This document shows, in pieces, positions 33,291 through 44,813 of a DNA stretch of 64,000 nt. The stretch is from contig CBFFRP010000376.1 in the NCBI GenBank assembly GCA_965644295.1, positions 124,001 to 188,000 of the forward strand. The letters are read 5' to 3'. Both the position numbers and the translations under genes were made by a program. Each line of letters begins with the position of its first letter. The first letter of the stretch is position 1. Under the pieces are notes generated by a model. That model was given only the letters and a program-made list of their open reading frames with translations. It had not been told where the DNA came from and did not search any database. The DNA is from Paraphysomonas bandaiensis. Lineage: Eukaryota > Chrysophyceae.

Positions 33291-36143
33291 ATGAACTCAG
33301 AGCAGCACATTACTATCCAACTGGGCAACTACAGCAACTTTGTCGGTTCTCATCTTTGGAACTTTCAGGACGAGATCAGCGCTACAGACGCAGCGGATGA
33401 GGACCACACAGACACATACAGGGCACAGCAGCTGTATCGTGTAGGGAGAACGAGATCTGGAAGGCCGACATGTACACCTCGTGCCCTGATAGTGGATTAC
33501 AGGTGTGTGTGTAGTAGAATAGGAGCCGTTGTGAGGGTCTGTGCACTGACTGTGTGCTGTAGAGGGTCACTTGGGTCACTGAACCCTCAGGGCACAGTGT
33601 ACAACGATTGCAATGACGGGAGTGTGTCTGGCGGTACCTGGAGTGGAGCGACACAAGTAATTGAGGAAGAACCAGAACAAAAAAACGATTTTCTGAAAAT
33701 GCTGGAGAGAGAAGATAACTACAGGTACGATCGTTTCTCACTATATCGCGATTGTGGATGTCAAGAAACGGCCTGTTTGGCTGGTATGTACATGTTTTGT
33801 TGATAGTATTCTTTAATGTAGCTGGGATGCCCACCAACATGCAAGCAATACTGAAGTTAATGATGAACACGAAGTAGATGATACAGATGATGTCGCACCC
33901 ATTGAGGACAGGTACTTTCGGAATTCGTTTTTGTTTTAGTTTATCTGATTTCATATAATTGTTAGTGACGTCAGAGTTTGGTCGGACTTTCTCAAGGTTT
34001 GTGTTATTCACTCACGGAAAACGCATTGAAGTGTATTACCCAATATTTCTAACCAGCTTTCCTCTGCTGTGAATATTGAACATATTTAAGTTATGTTGTC
34101 AATACGTACGTTTACTAATGAAAGATTCTGTTAGGTGCACCTTCATCCAACAACTGTACATGAACTACCACTATGGCCTGCCAGTGACCCTTTTGACCTG
34201 TACTGTTCAGGTAAAATATACCTGATAGTATCCCATTACTATCCTGTTTGCTCACGTCGTACTTGATGCTTGCCTTTTCTACGATATATAGACGATATAC
34301 CTGTATAGGTCATACACATGTTGCTATGGATTAAGTCCCATATTTTTTCCCTTAATGCACATACTTGATGCATCACGGATTGCTGTGGTCTTGTATTAAA
34401 TTGAATGTAGGGTTCATGCTCGGCCAAATAGCACCAGATGAAAGAGAGGATTACTTCGATGTGATTAGGTGATAAATATGTTGAAGTCTTATGTGCTGGA
34501 AATTGGTTACACGTTCATATATTTTTTGCTGTAGGAAGATGGCGGAGGACTGTGACCATCTGAGATGTGTGACTGTGATGGCAGATCTCTTTGATGGGTT
34601 TGGAGGCCTTGCCGCATCGCTTGTACAAGAGATAAGGGATGAAATGCCAAGAATCACAATGGTAATAAATTTGCCTATAATAATCTGTACTCCTCGATAC
34701 GGGCCCCATTATTATGATGTAGTTAATATCCAGTATTCGACTTTTCCTTGTATATATAATTGTGAATTTTAGCCTATCTGGGGATTTACCGATGATCACT
34801 CTCCCTGTATTTCCAATTCCATGGATAGTGCTTCTTCTCGCCTTAAAAAATGTAACATACCTCTGGCCTATGCAGCCCTGCTGGGAAATGATATGGCGAC
34901 GCTGATGTGCCCACTGAGCTCCACAGCAGCTCTCCATGTCTCCCCCTTTATGGACCCTAAAGAGTCTGCGTTTCATACTTCCGCCGTTCTTGCGAGTGGA
35001 ATAGAAGTGGCAACTGGGGCACAAAGGCTTATCGATTTTGGTAGTGGATCCTCTTCTGGAAATAGAGTGCACGACGGAGGGATCGCACAGTGGGCGGCGG
35101 AGGTGACCTGCAACCATCAGTACAACTTGACTACCCTTGAGGCGTGCATCCCATTCCCACTTAAGACAGAACGAAATTCACAAGATGCTTTCGCACCATT
35201 TTGGCACGTGCTGCAGTCCTCTGCTGTTGACAGGGTGCATAGAGTTGCAACGGTTAATCCTTACATGAGCCCTTTATCTTCGGCGGTGTACGGCAGCTGG
35301 GCAGGCCCTGCAGACAGACTTCTGGCCATTAGAACAGCTCGGCCGTCTTCTAATATAGTCAGCTGCAGAGGCATTATAGATCCTGGTATGCACTTGTACT
35401 GTACTGCGAATTTCAGTGTAATAGATTCCGTATGGGGCCTAAGCTTGTGACGCTTGTTACTACGATGTGTTCTATTGACCAAGGATATATTTATGTATAG
35501 GGTTCAGTTCAAAGCTCTATAGTCAGTGCCAATCTGCGTCATATGGAATAACTGGTATGTATTCCCGGACTACAAAGCTTCCTATTCCACTCAGGTAAAC
35601 GAATAGTGTGTACATTAGTTGCCTTTGCTGCTGCACGACGTGTATATTTTTGTTGAAAGCATGTACGATGATGCGCCATTCTGATACACGTTTTGTTCGA
35701 TATTTTGTTTATTTTTTGTGGACGTGTGCAGTTTTCCACGACTCTTTCGGGGTGTGTGCGACGAAGGTTTCCTCGACACATCTTACGCTCACTGCAACAT
35801 GGGAAGTATATCTAAGGAGGTATTTCCTCCTATTAGTGTTGACGCTGTAAGAGCTGGTGGTGGTGGTAGTACTACAAGGGATTTCAGTGGTGAGGGTGAA
35901 CGAAGACATTGCATCACCAGTGCAGGCATGGCAGGTGAGTGACATCTGACCTGGAGGATGTTCATAACAATATTCGTAGGGATGGGATTCGACTCTCATT
36001 TAGTGTCGGGACATATGGAAACAATTCAACGTGCCTGGGCAGAACGGGGTGCCGCTTCCAATGTTCAACTAGATAAAGCTGGGCTGTCATCGGATGAGTG
36101 TGCGGAGATAAGCGAGACCCTTCTATCCCTGGCACAAAGGTAA
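33291..36143 (+). CDS. MSTO1: Misato/DML1 homologue (609 aa, 11 exons)
   Basis: Exons are 33291-33502, 33563-33724, 33822-33911, 33966-33996, 34135-34210, 34411-34468, 34535-34661, 34773-35385, 35501-35594, 35732-35934 and 35980-36143. All phases agree, including a 31-nt exon encoding DVRVWSDFLK. The N-terminus ITIQLGNYSNFVGSHLWNFQ and the run TPRALIVDYRGSLGSLN are the Misato tubulin-like signature. Further matches are LHPTTVHELPLW, VMADLFDGFGGLAASLVQEI and a long C-terminal half. Misato proteins are cytosolic/mitochondrial outer-surface factors tied to mitochondrial shape and inheritance and to spindle assembly; they resemble tubulin but lack a proven GTPase role. The length is close to human (570 aa). 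Confidence 0.92.
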
Positions 36144-37149
36144 GAAAGACTGCACAGAGCGAGGTGTTTTTCGTTAACTTTGAATTAATATCACCCCAGG
36201 TATTCAGAGTAAATGATGGGTATGATGTTTATACGAATTGTGTGAGTTATAGATAGTTGAGAATATATTGTGAACTGCGTGAGCGTAATAAATTGTTATC
36301 CCTTTAAAACGTGTCTTTTAAATCTTCATCTTATAGGGAGAACATTTTCGATATAACCCTGTACAATTCCAGGGTTGTGCAACTATTAATTGAAAGGCCC
36401 TTTTACCGTCAAGTGTAATCGAATTATGCTTAATTAAGCTACGTTAGCAAGAGCTACTTCCACTGTTTCGATATTCCACTAGAGTCAGTTAAAATGCGGT
36501 TACGTAAAAGGCTCATTGTATTTTTAGTTCTACGTAAAATCGCTTTAAAATGTGTTGTCGTGATCAATACGTGACTCGTACGATACTTAGTTTGAATGAA
36601 AGGTTAGTTTTTGGTGATCTACCAACAGCTGCAGAGCTCTGTTGAGAGCATCGGTTTTTCTGACCCATCATTGTATTATTCATCATCATTAACAAAACAA
36701 AAGAAGATATAAATTCTATCGTTGCCTTTACCACAGCAGTTTCAAAAACTGCTTTGAATGCACAAAATATGCAACTTGCACATAGAATATTGCACTACTA
36801 GTAAGTAAATGGTAGATGCTTATCTAGCTTGACTAGTTTATTCATCGAGCTACTAACCTGGTTCTGACTCTTGAACGCCTATTGCTAAATAAACAGACAT
36901 TTACACATTTACTATTGCACATTAACTCTCTCCCTAGCCGGTCTCATAGCATAGTGTATATTATGGTACATGTATATGGAGCAGTTATGTTTTAGAAGGA
37001 ATACTTATTACATTCGCCATTTTGCACGTTTATACTACTGCAAGTTACCTATTTAAGGAATAGATTGGAAATTGACAATACAATTCGCCAACATCACCAC
37101 ATCCACAATTAAATGCCGCTTCAGGCACAAGAGGACTTACGATGTAACC
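36144..37149. other. Intergenic between convergent genes
   Basis: About 1 kb between the 3' ends of Misato and IFT46. It holds one TIR end at about 36822-36898 (listed). No gene was seen. If IFT46 has a further 3' exon it would lie near 37000-37140. Confidence 0.45.
36822..36898. repeat. TIR family end fragment
   Basis: Reads TCTAGCTTGACTAG, then TTCTGACTCTTGAACGCC and TATTGCTAAATAAACAGAC, the same order as the right end of the element at 11880-12484. It is a solo end. Confidence 0.6.
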
Positions 37150-38969
37150 CTACTTGTACCCCTGGTTTACCTCCAAAACATCTGCCCCGCCAAAATTATC
37201 CTTACCCTCAGCTCCAGGCGCATCCTGCCGCATTGCCTGAAAGTGAGGGTTGTCTCTAAAGTCCATATACAGCGAAAACATAACATGCAAGGATTCCACA
37301 GGGTTGTCATATGTAGGAATGTCGAGGATCGAGCAGAGGACTTTCGCATATTCCGCCAGTGAGAGATCAAGGTCCGGCGAAGGGAGCTGCAACGTTTCAA
37401 GTGCAGCCTCAAATTGCTCAGGCCAAACATCCATCAATGTTTCGATGTCCGGCATGTTTTTCTTATAGTGCACCTAAATCCATACAAGCCGTTTTAATAA
37501 GCATATTTTCAAGTTACTTCAACAATCACTATATCTTCGCTTCCAGTCCAGACTATCACGGTATGCTACCTGTGGTGGTGGCTTGGATCTGTGGAGATCA
37601 CGTATATTCTGGATCCATTTGTCTATAGCTCCTGGGTTCTTTTCAGCATTTTCTATGGATCGGACGACAACATCTCCGTATTGCTGCTTCTTACTAGTTG
37701 CCCGCAGCTGCAGCTCTAAGACAGTAGGGTCTGACTGCGCAGTAGCAGGTTCATCCAGTATCTTGAAGCCAAGGTCATCATCCTCACCATCTGGACGAGG
37801 TACCTGTGACAAAAAAAAACTGTTAGAAAACGTGGCTACTCTACCATGTGAAGATACAATAGCAAAGGTGACAAAGTTGCCAGTGCTAAATTAATTTTTA
37901 CCTTTATGAAACCGTCAATCTCCCCTATTGCAGGAATATATTCAGGAATAAAGCACTTCAGTGACGTCTCAAGCTCAACTTCTTGCGGTTTGTATCGTTC
38001 TATGTACTGGAAGAGGTCTTTCACTTCGGCTGCCACATTGAGGTGTTGATAATCTCTTGGATTGTAAGCCCCTTCAATACCCTCATAAGAATCATGCTCC
38101 CCCTCCCCCTCATCATCATCATCTTCCTCTTCACTAGATTCGTCCTCGTCATCATCACCAACACTCTGAGAGAAGCATGTACAACAACAGAATTATACAC
38201 GAGGCAAGGAATGTTAAAGGAATGACACTTCAGTAATACGTTCGAACATTACTTATTTTATCATAATTGAAGCGTAGTGTACCTGTCTGTGTACCTCCGC
38301 TGCTTTGGACTGTGCTGCGCCCATCGAAAAACTACCTGTGGGTGCAGGTGCCTTGATATCCATAGACACCTAGTGTATACAGTGAATGTGCCTCACAATA
38401 AGTGCATAGTGCTATATTTTTCAGGATATTGCAAACATACCTGCGCAACTGGCTTTGATTGATTACCTCTTCCGCTTTGCGTGTCAACGCTCTCATCAGA
38501 CCCAGAGCGTGAAAATTCAAGGGCCTCATCAAAAGGCCTGTTCGAAATGGAATTAGATTTGTTCAATTCTGCTTTGATGTCTTCTCTCGCTGGACGGTTA
38601 TTTTTGGCAGGCGGGGTAATATGCTGATCCATACTTTGACTTACTTCGACGGCCTCGTCGTACTTATCATTCGTTAACTTCTGTTCCTTACTTTGCTATT
38701 AATTCATTAGACACTATGACAAACAATCAGTCATACGGAACCTTTGCATCTCTCCTTCCATCAAAACTCTCAGCAACAGATAAGTCTTGACTGACTTCAT
38801 ACGCCTCATCATATGGTTTATTGTACTGAGGAACAGCCTATAAGCCGACAGATTACACACACGTATATTGATGTCGACCTCTACTCACTCGTCTACTGTG
38901 CTTTGCCTCATCTACACTCTCCTCAAACTCATCCAGCTCATCAGAAAACTCGTCATCTGAGTTGGACAT
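37150..38969 (-). CDS. IFT46: Intraflagellar transport protein 46 (446 aa, 7 exons)
   Basis: Minus-strand exons are 38969-38889, 38837-38742, 38695-38441, 38369-38283, 38165-37902, 37803-37570 and 37473-37150. IFT46 is a core subunit of the IFT-B train that carries cargo such as outer dynein arms into the cilium. The conserved body is unmistakable: NVAAEVKDLFQYIERYKPQ, CFIPEYIPAIGEIDGFIK, VPRPDGEDDDLGFKILDEPA, TAQSDPTVLELQL, ENAEKNPGAIDKWIQNI, LHRSKPPPQVHY and MPDIETLMDVWPEQFE. The N-terminal third is acidic and disordered (a D/E tract at the start of exon 5) and carries three similar words, YDEAYEVSQ, YDEAVEVSQ and FDEALEFSR. The gene is longer than human (304 aa) only in this N-terminal part. 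Confidence 0.94.
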
Positions 38970-39707
38970 ATCGATACGACTCGCACCCTCTTATCTACAG
39001 GTTCACCACCCCTAATATAGATGATGATCAGTTAACAGAACTTCGTTCGCCCAAGTGTTCTGCTATGGATAGAGGTGAGGTGAGGTGATTATATGGGAGC
39101 ATGTCCGTGCAGTGGAGATCGTACACTGTGCCTCATACACTGCACACAGCAGCACCGGCTGCATGTATACACACTATCCTGTATATTATTTTTTGCTGTT
39201 CTATTTGCACGACGATATTATAGAAATCGCAGATTTTATGAGAATTTTAGGATGCTTGAGTATATAACTCTTAAAATTGCGGAATTATGGAAAAACTCCC
39301 TTTTTCAGTGAGAAAATACATCAAACGAAATTTAAATTTTTATGTTCGAAATCTAGAATGAATATAAGGGAATACGTAAAATACAAATACACCTCCGAAT
39401 TTCTACAAAAGAGAGTGTATGAGATTACGTGTCAATAACCCGCACAAATGCCTATCCAAAGAGAGTGTATGCGAAGGTGTTTTACTGTGAGCCACAAAAA
39501 CAGGTGCATGTATACCTTCGCGACAGTACGCATCATCAGTCTATAGGACTCTCCACACTATGGTATACGTGTGCGTGTGTGTTGCGGACACACCATAACA
39601 ATATTTCGATTGCAACTGCATCCATAATTACGCCACACAGCGCGAATAGGTGGGTGAGCTATCCATATATCTAGCAGCATATTCCTATAGCATATTCGGT
39701 GAGAGTT
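38970..39707. other. Divergent intergenic region
   Basis: Between IFT46 and the Mpv17-type gene. No supported gene. The word AAAGAGAGTGTATG is repeated near 39408 and 39458. Confidence 0.45.
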
Positions 39708-40400
39708 ATGGCAGTGTGGATGGCTCTGAGAACAGTTAAACTCCCCTCTTTAATTCATGCCTATTTCCAGAAGCGCCCTGTGTTGGCTAACTCATGTTCA
39801 GGGTTTGCAACCTTTGCCGTAGGCGACATCTTGTCTCAAGTAGTGGCACAGAGTAGCGAGGGAAATAACTCGGCGACTGTTGATATTTGGCGCGCCGCGC
39901 GAACTGGCACTGTCGGCGTGTTTATGAATGGGTTCATGCTACACTTCTGGTACAGGTCTCTAGATGTTGTGTTTGGGTCGGCCATGAAAAGCGTGAAAAT
40001 GGTTGTTTATAAATGCATGGCTGATCAATTGGTGTACGCGCCATTTTCTATTGCTATCTTTTTCTCGTATGCGTCGATTAACAAGGGTGGTTCTATTCGT
40101 GAAATGTTCGACACCATGACAAAAAAATCCAGCGAATCTTTTTTTGAAACCTGGGCAGCTGATTGCATGATCTGGCCCTGGGTTAACTTCCTTAATTTTC
40201 GGTTTGTACCAATCTACTTGCGCCCTACATTTATTGGAATGGCGCAAGTCATGTGGCAGACATATCTTTCCACTGTGGGCCATAAGGAATGTGCTATTGA
40301 TATTGAGAGTATCATTCCAGCCGAATCTAATGCGGAAGACGAGCATTGTAGTACTATTCCTGTTGGGGAATCTACAGAGCTCAAGCCACACTTGACTTGA
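39708..40400 (+). CDS. Mpv17/PMP22-family membrane protein (230 aa, intronless)
   Basis: This small four-segment membrane protein has the family pattern: YFQKRPVLANSCSGFATFAV followed by GDILSQ near the N-terminus, DIWRAARTGTVGVFMNGFML and HFWYRSLD in the middle, KCMADQLVYAPFSIAIFF, and a C-terminal block with FFETWAADCMIWPWVNFLNF and WQTYLSTVGH. Members sit in the mitochondrial inner membrane (Mpv17, Sym1) or peroxisome membrane (PMP22) and are thought to form non-selective channels. Which compartment applies here is not clear. The N-terminal MAVWMALRTVKLP lacks a strong presequence. The frame also opens with a GTG nine bases upstream, but the ATG at 39708 is the likely start. Confidence 0.88.
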   Translation: MAVWMALRTVKLPSLIHAYFQKRPVLANSCSGFATFAVGDILSQVVAQSSEGNNSATVDIWRAARTGTVGVFMNGFMLHFWYRSLDVVFGSAMKSVKMVVYKCMADQLVYAPFSIAIFFSYASINKGGSIREMFDTMTKKSSESFFETWAADCMIWPWVNFLNFRFVPIYLRPTFIGMAQVMWQTYLSTVGHKECAIDIESIIPAESNAEDEHCSTIPVGESTELKPHLT

Positions 40401-41747
40401 ACCGAGTACCCGTGGCATGAATGAGTTTTTGTGGTGTGTTTCTTTTTCTGTCTCGATATAGTGAAGACAGGTATGTATGTGTTGTAGCAAGTATGCAGCA
40501 TACGATATATATATGATAAGAGTTTTGATATTGGATGTGGAAGTGGTACAGTGTTATGCTGTCTGTATGTTTGTGTTGTGATTTGGAGGAAACGTTTTTT
40601 GCCGCGTGTGTCACAGTCAGTGAAGTTTTAAGTCTTGTGGCGATATTTCTCCTTTGTAGTGTTCCGTTGTCGTGCTTGTAGACTTAAAAGTGTGATATAT
40701 GTAATAAAAAAGTGTGATATGTGTAATAAAGTGTTGTGGTGCACAAATATTATCCTTTGGGTGTGGGAAAATGAAGTGACTCTGATTCGGAAGATATCTC
40801 GTCTGTCTCCTGGAATGAATATATCTAGGAATATACATTCGAGGAAAGATATACATTATTTCCATAGAATCTCGTAAATATATATTTGCTATAGAAAAAA
40901 ACTAAAATGCATCTTGGGTGTGGATGCTGAATATGGAAAATTTGCAATCACGCCTACAGGGCTGCGATATCAGTTATCAACATTTGACATCTTACCAGTA
41001 GAACAAACAACAAACTTAACAACTGAAGGTAAACTTACACTCAATGCTGTAAATTGTAAATTACATAATATAATAATCAACATCATTTATCATTCAACAA
41101 ATTCATGTTATCCTACCCACCAGTCTTTATGCATATAATCTTCGATTGTCACTCTCTTAACAGTCGATAAATTTTCGTTTCTTCACTACTACAAAGACTG
41201 TTATCATGATATTATGATATTAGCTCTCGTGCTACAGTTAGCCGTTAGCCATTAGCCATTACGGTATTCTTTGAGTAGCGGATATAACTTGAATGCCTTA
41301 ACGTTACAGCTTTTAATTGCTACAAACAGCAACACTCAACAAGCGTAACAATTAATTGGCGAATGTTGTAACCTATTATAGTAGCAATTATTATTTCCTC
41401 CCAATTATTTGATACTAAATCACACGTACTCTACTACCTATACATTGGCTGCCAACATAGTTTGCTCAGTTGCCATTTCATTGTAGCGACAACAACTTAT
41501 GCTAAGGTCATTCGCAAACAACCTGAGCTCTACATACTGCTGAATAATCTTTCAAGTGCTTCGATTGTGGCATGCAAGTGCTTTTGCTTGCAGCAGTATC
41601 GAATTTGCTTGTGTTAAAAAGTACTCGCTTCCGCTGTCTGTTATCATCAATGAATAGCTACGTTGTGCTGAGGTCTTTAACTCTTGCTTTAGCCATAACC
41701 CTCCTCCTCAGAGCACATTCTCCTACAGGACACTCCTGCTTGTTAAA

Positions 41748-42722
41748 CACTTGTGTAGACGTCTTTGGGCCTTGACGTATAAGCAGGCATCCGTAAATGG
41801 GCCCACCTCAGTGCGTCCAGGGTATTAAGATCCCTGCTGAAGTCAAGCATCCGGGCTGTTCACCTTACAGACTCAAAATCCTGAAGTCACCAGATGTCAA
41901 CTATAAACATATATCAACAGTTTGCTTGCTCACAATGCGTTTGCTTTGAGTAATAGATCAAAAGTGGTTGGGCCTTGGGTCTTGCGGTGACGCACAAGCA
42001 GCTTTTGTAACGCTAAATAGATAGTAGGATATTAGGTTAAGCACTAGTCAGTTAAACATTCACTGCTGCTTGTTATTAAAAATTGGCATATTTTTTGAAA
42101 ATAAACCGAAAGAAACAATACAATCCATTGTTTACAATATCTCACATTATTCACTTAATCGAGCGAAAAGCTGGTTCGATAATACATTGCACGAGTGTTG
42201 TATGAGAAAGTGAATGAGATGCCAAGAATCGAATGCAACCTCTTCATTATTCTCATTCACTTTCTCATACAACACTCGTGCAATGTATTATCGAACCAGC
42301 TTTTCGCTCGATTAAGTGAATAATGTGAGATATTGTAAACAATGGATTGTATTGTTTCTTTCGGTTTATTTTCAAAAAATATGCCAATTTTTAATAACAA
42401 GCAGCAGTGAATGTTTAACTGACTAGTGCTTAACCTAATATCCTACTATCTATTTAGCGTTACAAAAGCTGCTTGTGCGTCACCGCAAGACCCAAGGCCC
42501 AACCACTTTTGATCTATTACTCAAAGCAAACGCATTGTGAGCAAGCAAACTGTTGATATATGTTTATAGTTGACATCTGGTGACTTCAGGATTTTGAGTC
42601 TGTAAGGTGAACAGCCCGGATGCTTGACTTCAGCAGGGATCCTAATACCCTGGACACACTGAGGTGGGCCCATTTACGGATGCCTGCTTATACGTCAAGG
42701 CCCAAAGACGTCTACACAAGTG
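41748..42722. mobile_element. Long foldback palindrome, two 471-bp arms with a 33-bp spacer
   Basis: The left arm 41748-42218 and the right arm 42252-42722 are reverse complements with only a few visible mismatches (for example CTGGACGC against CTGGACAC). Inner arm ends are TGAATGAG and CTCATTCA; outer ends are CACTTGTGTAGACGTC and its inverse. The arms contain blocks of the TIR family (GCTTGTGCGTCACCGCAAG, CCTACTATCTATTTAGCG), so the object looks like two half-elements joined head to head. No coding capacity is seen. A transcript would fold into a ~470-bp double-stranded RNA. Confidence 0.85.
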
Positions 42723-43012
42723 ACCCTTGTACCACACAAGCATTAAGCTTCAGAATAGGCAGAACAGTATATGCTGACTATATATGAGGCTCACGTTATA
42801 GGTTCCCAGAGAAATATCTCCGGTATTTATCCTCCAGAACCCAGACCACCGCTAAAAAGCATTGTTGCTACAATATCAAGCATTGTTGCTACAACGTCGG
42901 GAAGAGAATACATATTTTTTTAAATCATAGAAGTAGTAGTTACAGAAACAGTATTACACTCGAATATGAAATAAATTTGTTTTGTGTAAATCATTGATTT
43001 TTTATACAATAA

Positions 43013-43453
43013 ATGAGAAGCTGGTTTCAGCAGGCCTATATCTCAAACGATAGTCGGATAGTACTTGTAACAAGGCGCATGCATTCATTACAAATATATA
43101 TTGCGATTTTACAAGAAACAAGCAGACTCAACAACTCACATGAAGTACCCTTCAATCCAAAGTTCCCTTCTATTGTATCCCCTGCACAGATTGTGGTTTA
43201 TTTCAATATAGATCCCCAGCTACTGCTTGAAGTGCATCATTAGCGCCATATAACTTTGGCTCAATATACAGCAAAAGCACTTTATCAAGTGGCAGCACCT
43301 CGACAGTGCGCGGCAACAGCTGTAACGAAGAATGGATTCAATTATAAAGATATCATCCTGTATGATCTACCAGCTGGTAACCAATGCACAGGTGAGATCT
43401 TGGGTGAGAAGGATGCAAAAGGAAGCTCACTGATAATGCCGGTAGAGGATTGA
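43013..43453 (+). pseudogene. Open frame broken by one stop, identity unknown
   Basis: From ATG 43013 the frame stays open except for a single TAG at 43241-43243, then runs on to TGA at 43451. The two halves are 76 and 65 codons. Fragments such as SPAQIVVYFNIDPQLLLEV and NYKDIILYDLPAGNQ look protein-like but match no family recognised here. It may be a decayed gene or chance. Confidence 0.25.
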
Positions 43454-43619
43454 GACACACCGATCAAGCAACCACGCAGACAAAAGACTCAACAAGTGAA
43501 AGTGCTTGCTATCGAACTAAGTGTATGATATTTTTCCAATAAAATCAAGAAACAAGGTATCAAAGACTACATTATTCTATCGTTTTTCTTGTGGTGTTAG
43601 CTCAAACGCTATTACGCTA

Positions 43620-44423
43620 TCACCGCATCTTTCCTCTTCCCTTCTTCCTATTGTATGTTTTGTTTTTTGCTTCCCTCACCCACTCCTCCTCATGGACAGG
43701 CATAAGATCTAATCGCCTTCCGCCCTCATAAATAGGATCTCTCCCACCCAGTGGTATAGTCCAGGAAAGTGTGTACTGGCCACCGTTCTCTGCATTCACA
43801 TCTCGACTCAATATATATATATAATTCACAGGAAATTTTACACTTTCCCAGGATTCCTGTTGGATGCTGGCTTGCACTTGAGCTTCATTTTTAGAGGTGG
43901 TATGGGTCACCGTCATATGTGGAGCAAATGGCCTTGCTGGCCGGGCTATCTCAGTATATTCAGGAATGGTATTAATACATGTATTATATATCTGCTGTAA
44001 CGGAGATTCTTCTGATGCGCCAATCACGGATGGTTTCAACCATAGGACCCCACGGTCTTTCCCACCAAAGCAGTCAAACTCTGATAGTTCAATTTCGAAT
44101 GGTTGGATGGATTCTAAGGACTGAGCGAGTGCAGTGACACTCTCTAGAGCATCAATGGTCGAGAAGTCAATGAACGGATACAGCAAATTTATATGCGGCG
44201 GCCATCTATAGTAGCCCTTATCTTTTAACTTATGCCTCAAGCCATTGAGCTGTTCCCATACATCTTCCATTGCAGGGGGAGGGATGACTGCGAGGCTGCT
44301 GTGATGAACTAAACGACGACTCATATCAGCAGATTTGCTCTTCTGTGATGCCACTGCAGATAGGCTTTGTTTTCGGATCGTTGATTGAATTATCTGATGA
44401 GTTTTGCTTGAAAGTATAGTCAT
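43620..44423 (-). CDS. 2H phosphoesterase / 2'-5' RNA ligase-like protein (267 aa, intronless)
   Basis: Two histidine motifs define the 2H superfamily: WPPHINLLYPF with His77, and FAPHMTVTHT with His169. The first has Asn in place of the usual Thr/Ser two residues on. The spacing of ~90 residues and the strand KFPVNYIYILSRD after the second motif fit the bilobal fold. Related enzymes open cyclic phosphates or trim 2'-5' RNA links, so RNA repair or processing is the likely role, but the substrate cannot be told. The first 40 residues are basic and serine/threonine-rich and might be an organelle signal; a second start (MSRRLVHH) lies at residue 34. The C-terminus is lysine/arginine-rich. Confidence 0.8.
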   Translation of the reverse strand: MTILSSKTHQIIQSTIRKQSLSAVASQKSKSADMSRRLVHHSSLAVIPPPAMEDVWEQLNGLRHKLKDKGYYRWPPHINLLYPFIDFSTIDALESVTALAQSLESIQPFEIELSEFDCFGGKDRGVLWLKPSVIGASEESPLQQIYNTCINTIPEYTEIARPARPFAPHMTVTHTTSKNEAQVQASIQQESWESVKFPVNYIYILSRDVNAENGGQYTLSWTIPLGGRDPIYEGGRRLDLMPVHEEEWVREAKNKTYNRKKGRGKMR

Positions 44424-44813
44424 TTGAATGGATATGGTATAAATATGGTGTAGATGTGATACAGTAGCTATGGCTCCACTAGCTACTGTAGTTTGCCTGT
44501 TTTAGACCTATATATGCTTCTAATTTCCTAATATCCGCGTTTTATATAGGGTGAATTTATGTGAATTTTTATACTATCTTTCAATCAGGACGTACTTGTA
44601 CTTCCTGTACACCGACACCCGTGTAGAAGTACAGTAGTTGTGATTCAGTCAGTACAAGTTGCGATGTGAATATACTGCTACATGTGCTGTGCAGTGCTGC
44701 TCGACATACACATACAGTTGCTGTCAAATCTTCTGACCGCTGCATTGAAAGGACTCAACAGGCCACAACACATTGAGCGTAGTGGCAGTCCATCTCCATC
44801 CCTGTAAGCCAAC
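44424..44813. other. Divergent intergenic region
   Basis: About 390 bp between the 2H gene and the glycosyltransferase. It contains TATACTGCTACATG near 44671 and CTGTGCAGTGCTGC shortly after, like other 5' flanks. No gene was seen. Confidence 0.45.

Larger units (their letters stand above)
40401..43619. other. 3.2-kb gene-poor tract
   Basis: Contains the foldback palindrome (41748-42722) and an interrupted frame (43013-43453), both listed. A stretch at 40914-41138 is open for 74 codons but resembles nothing known. The rest is AT-rich. Confidence 0.5.

Noticed and set aside
42866-42900. CRISPR-like short direct repeat GCATTGTTGCTACAA
   Set aside because: Only two copies with no regular spacers, in a eukaryotic intergenic region.
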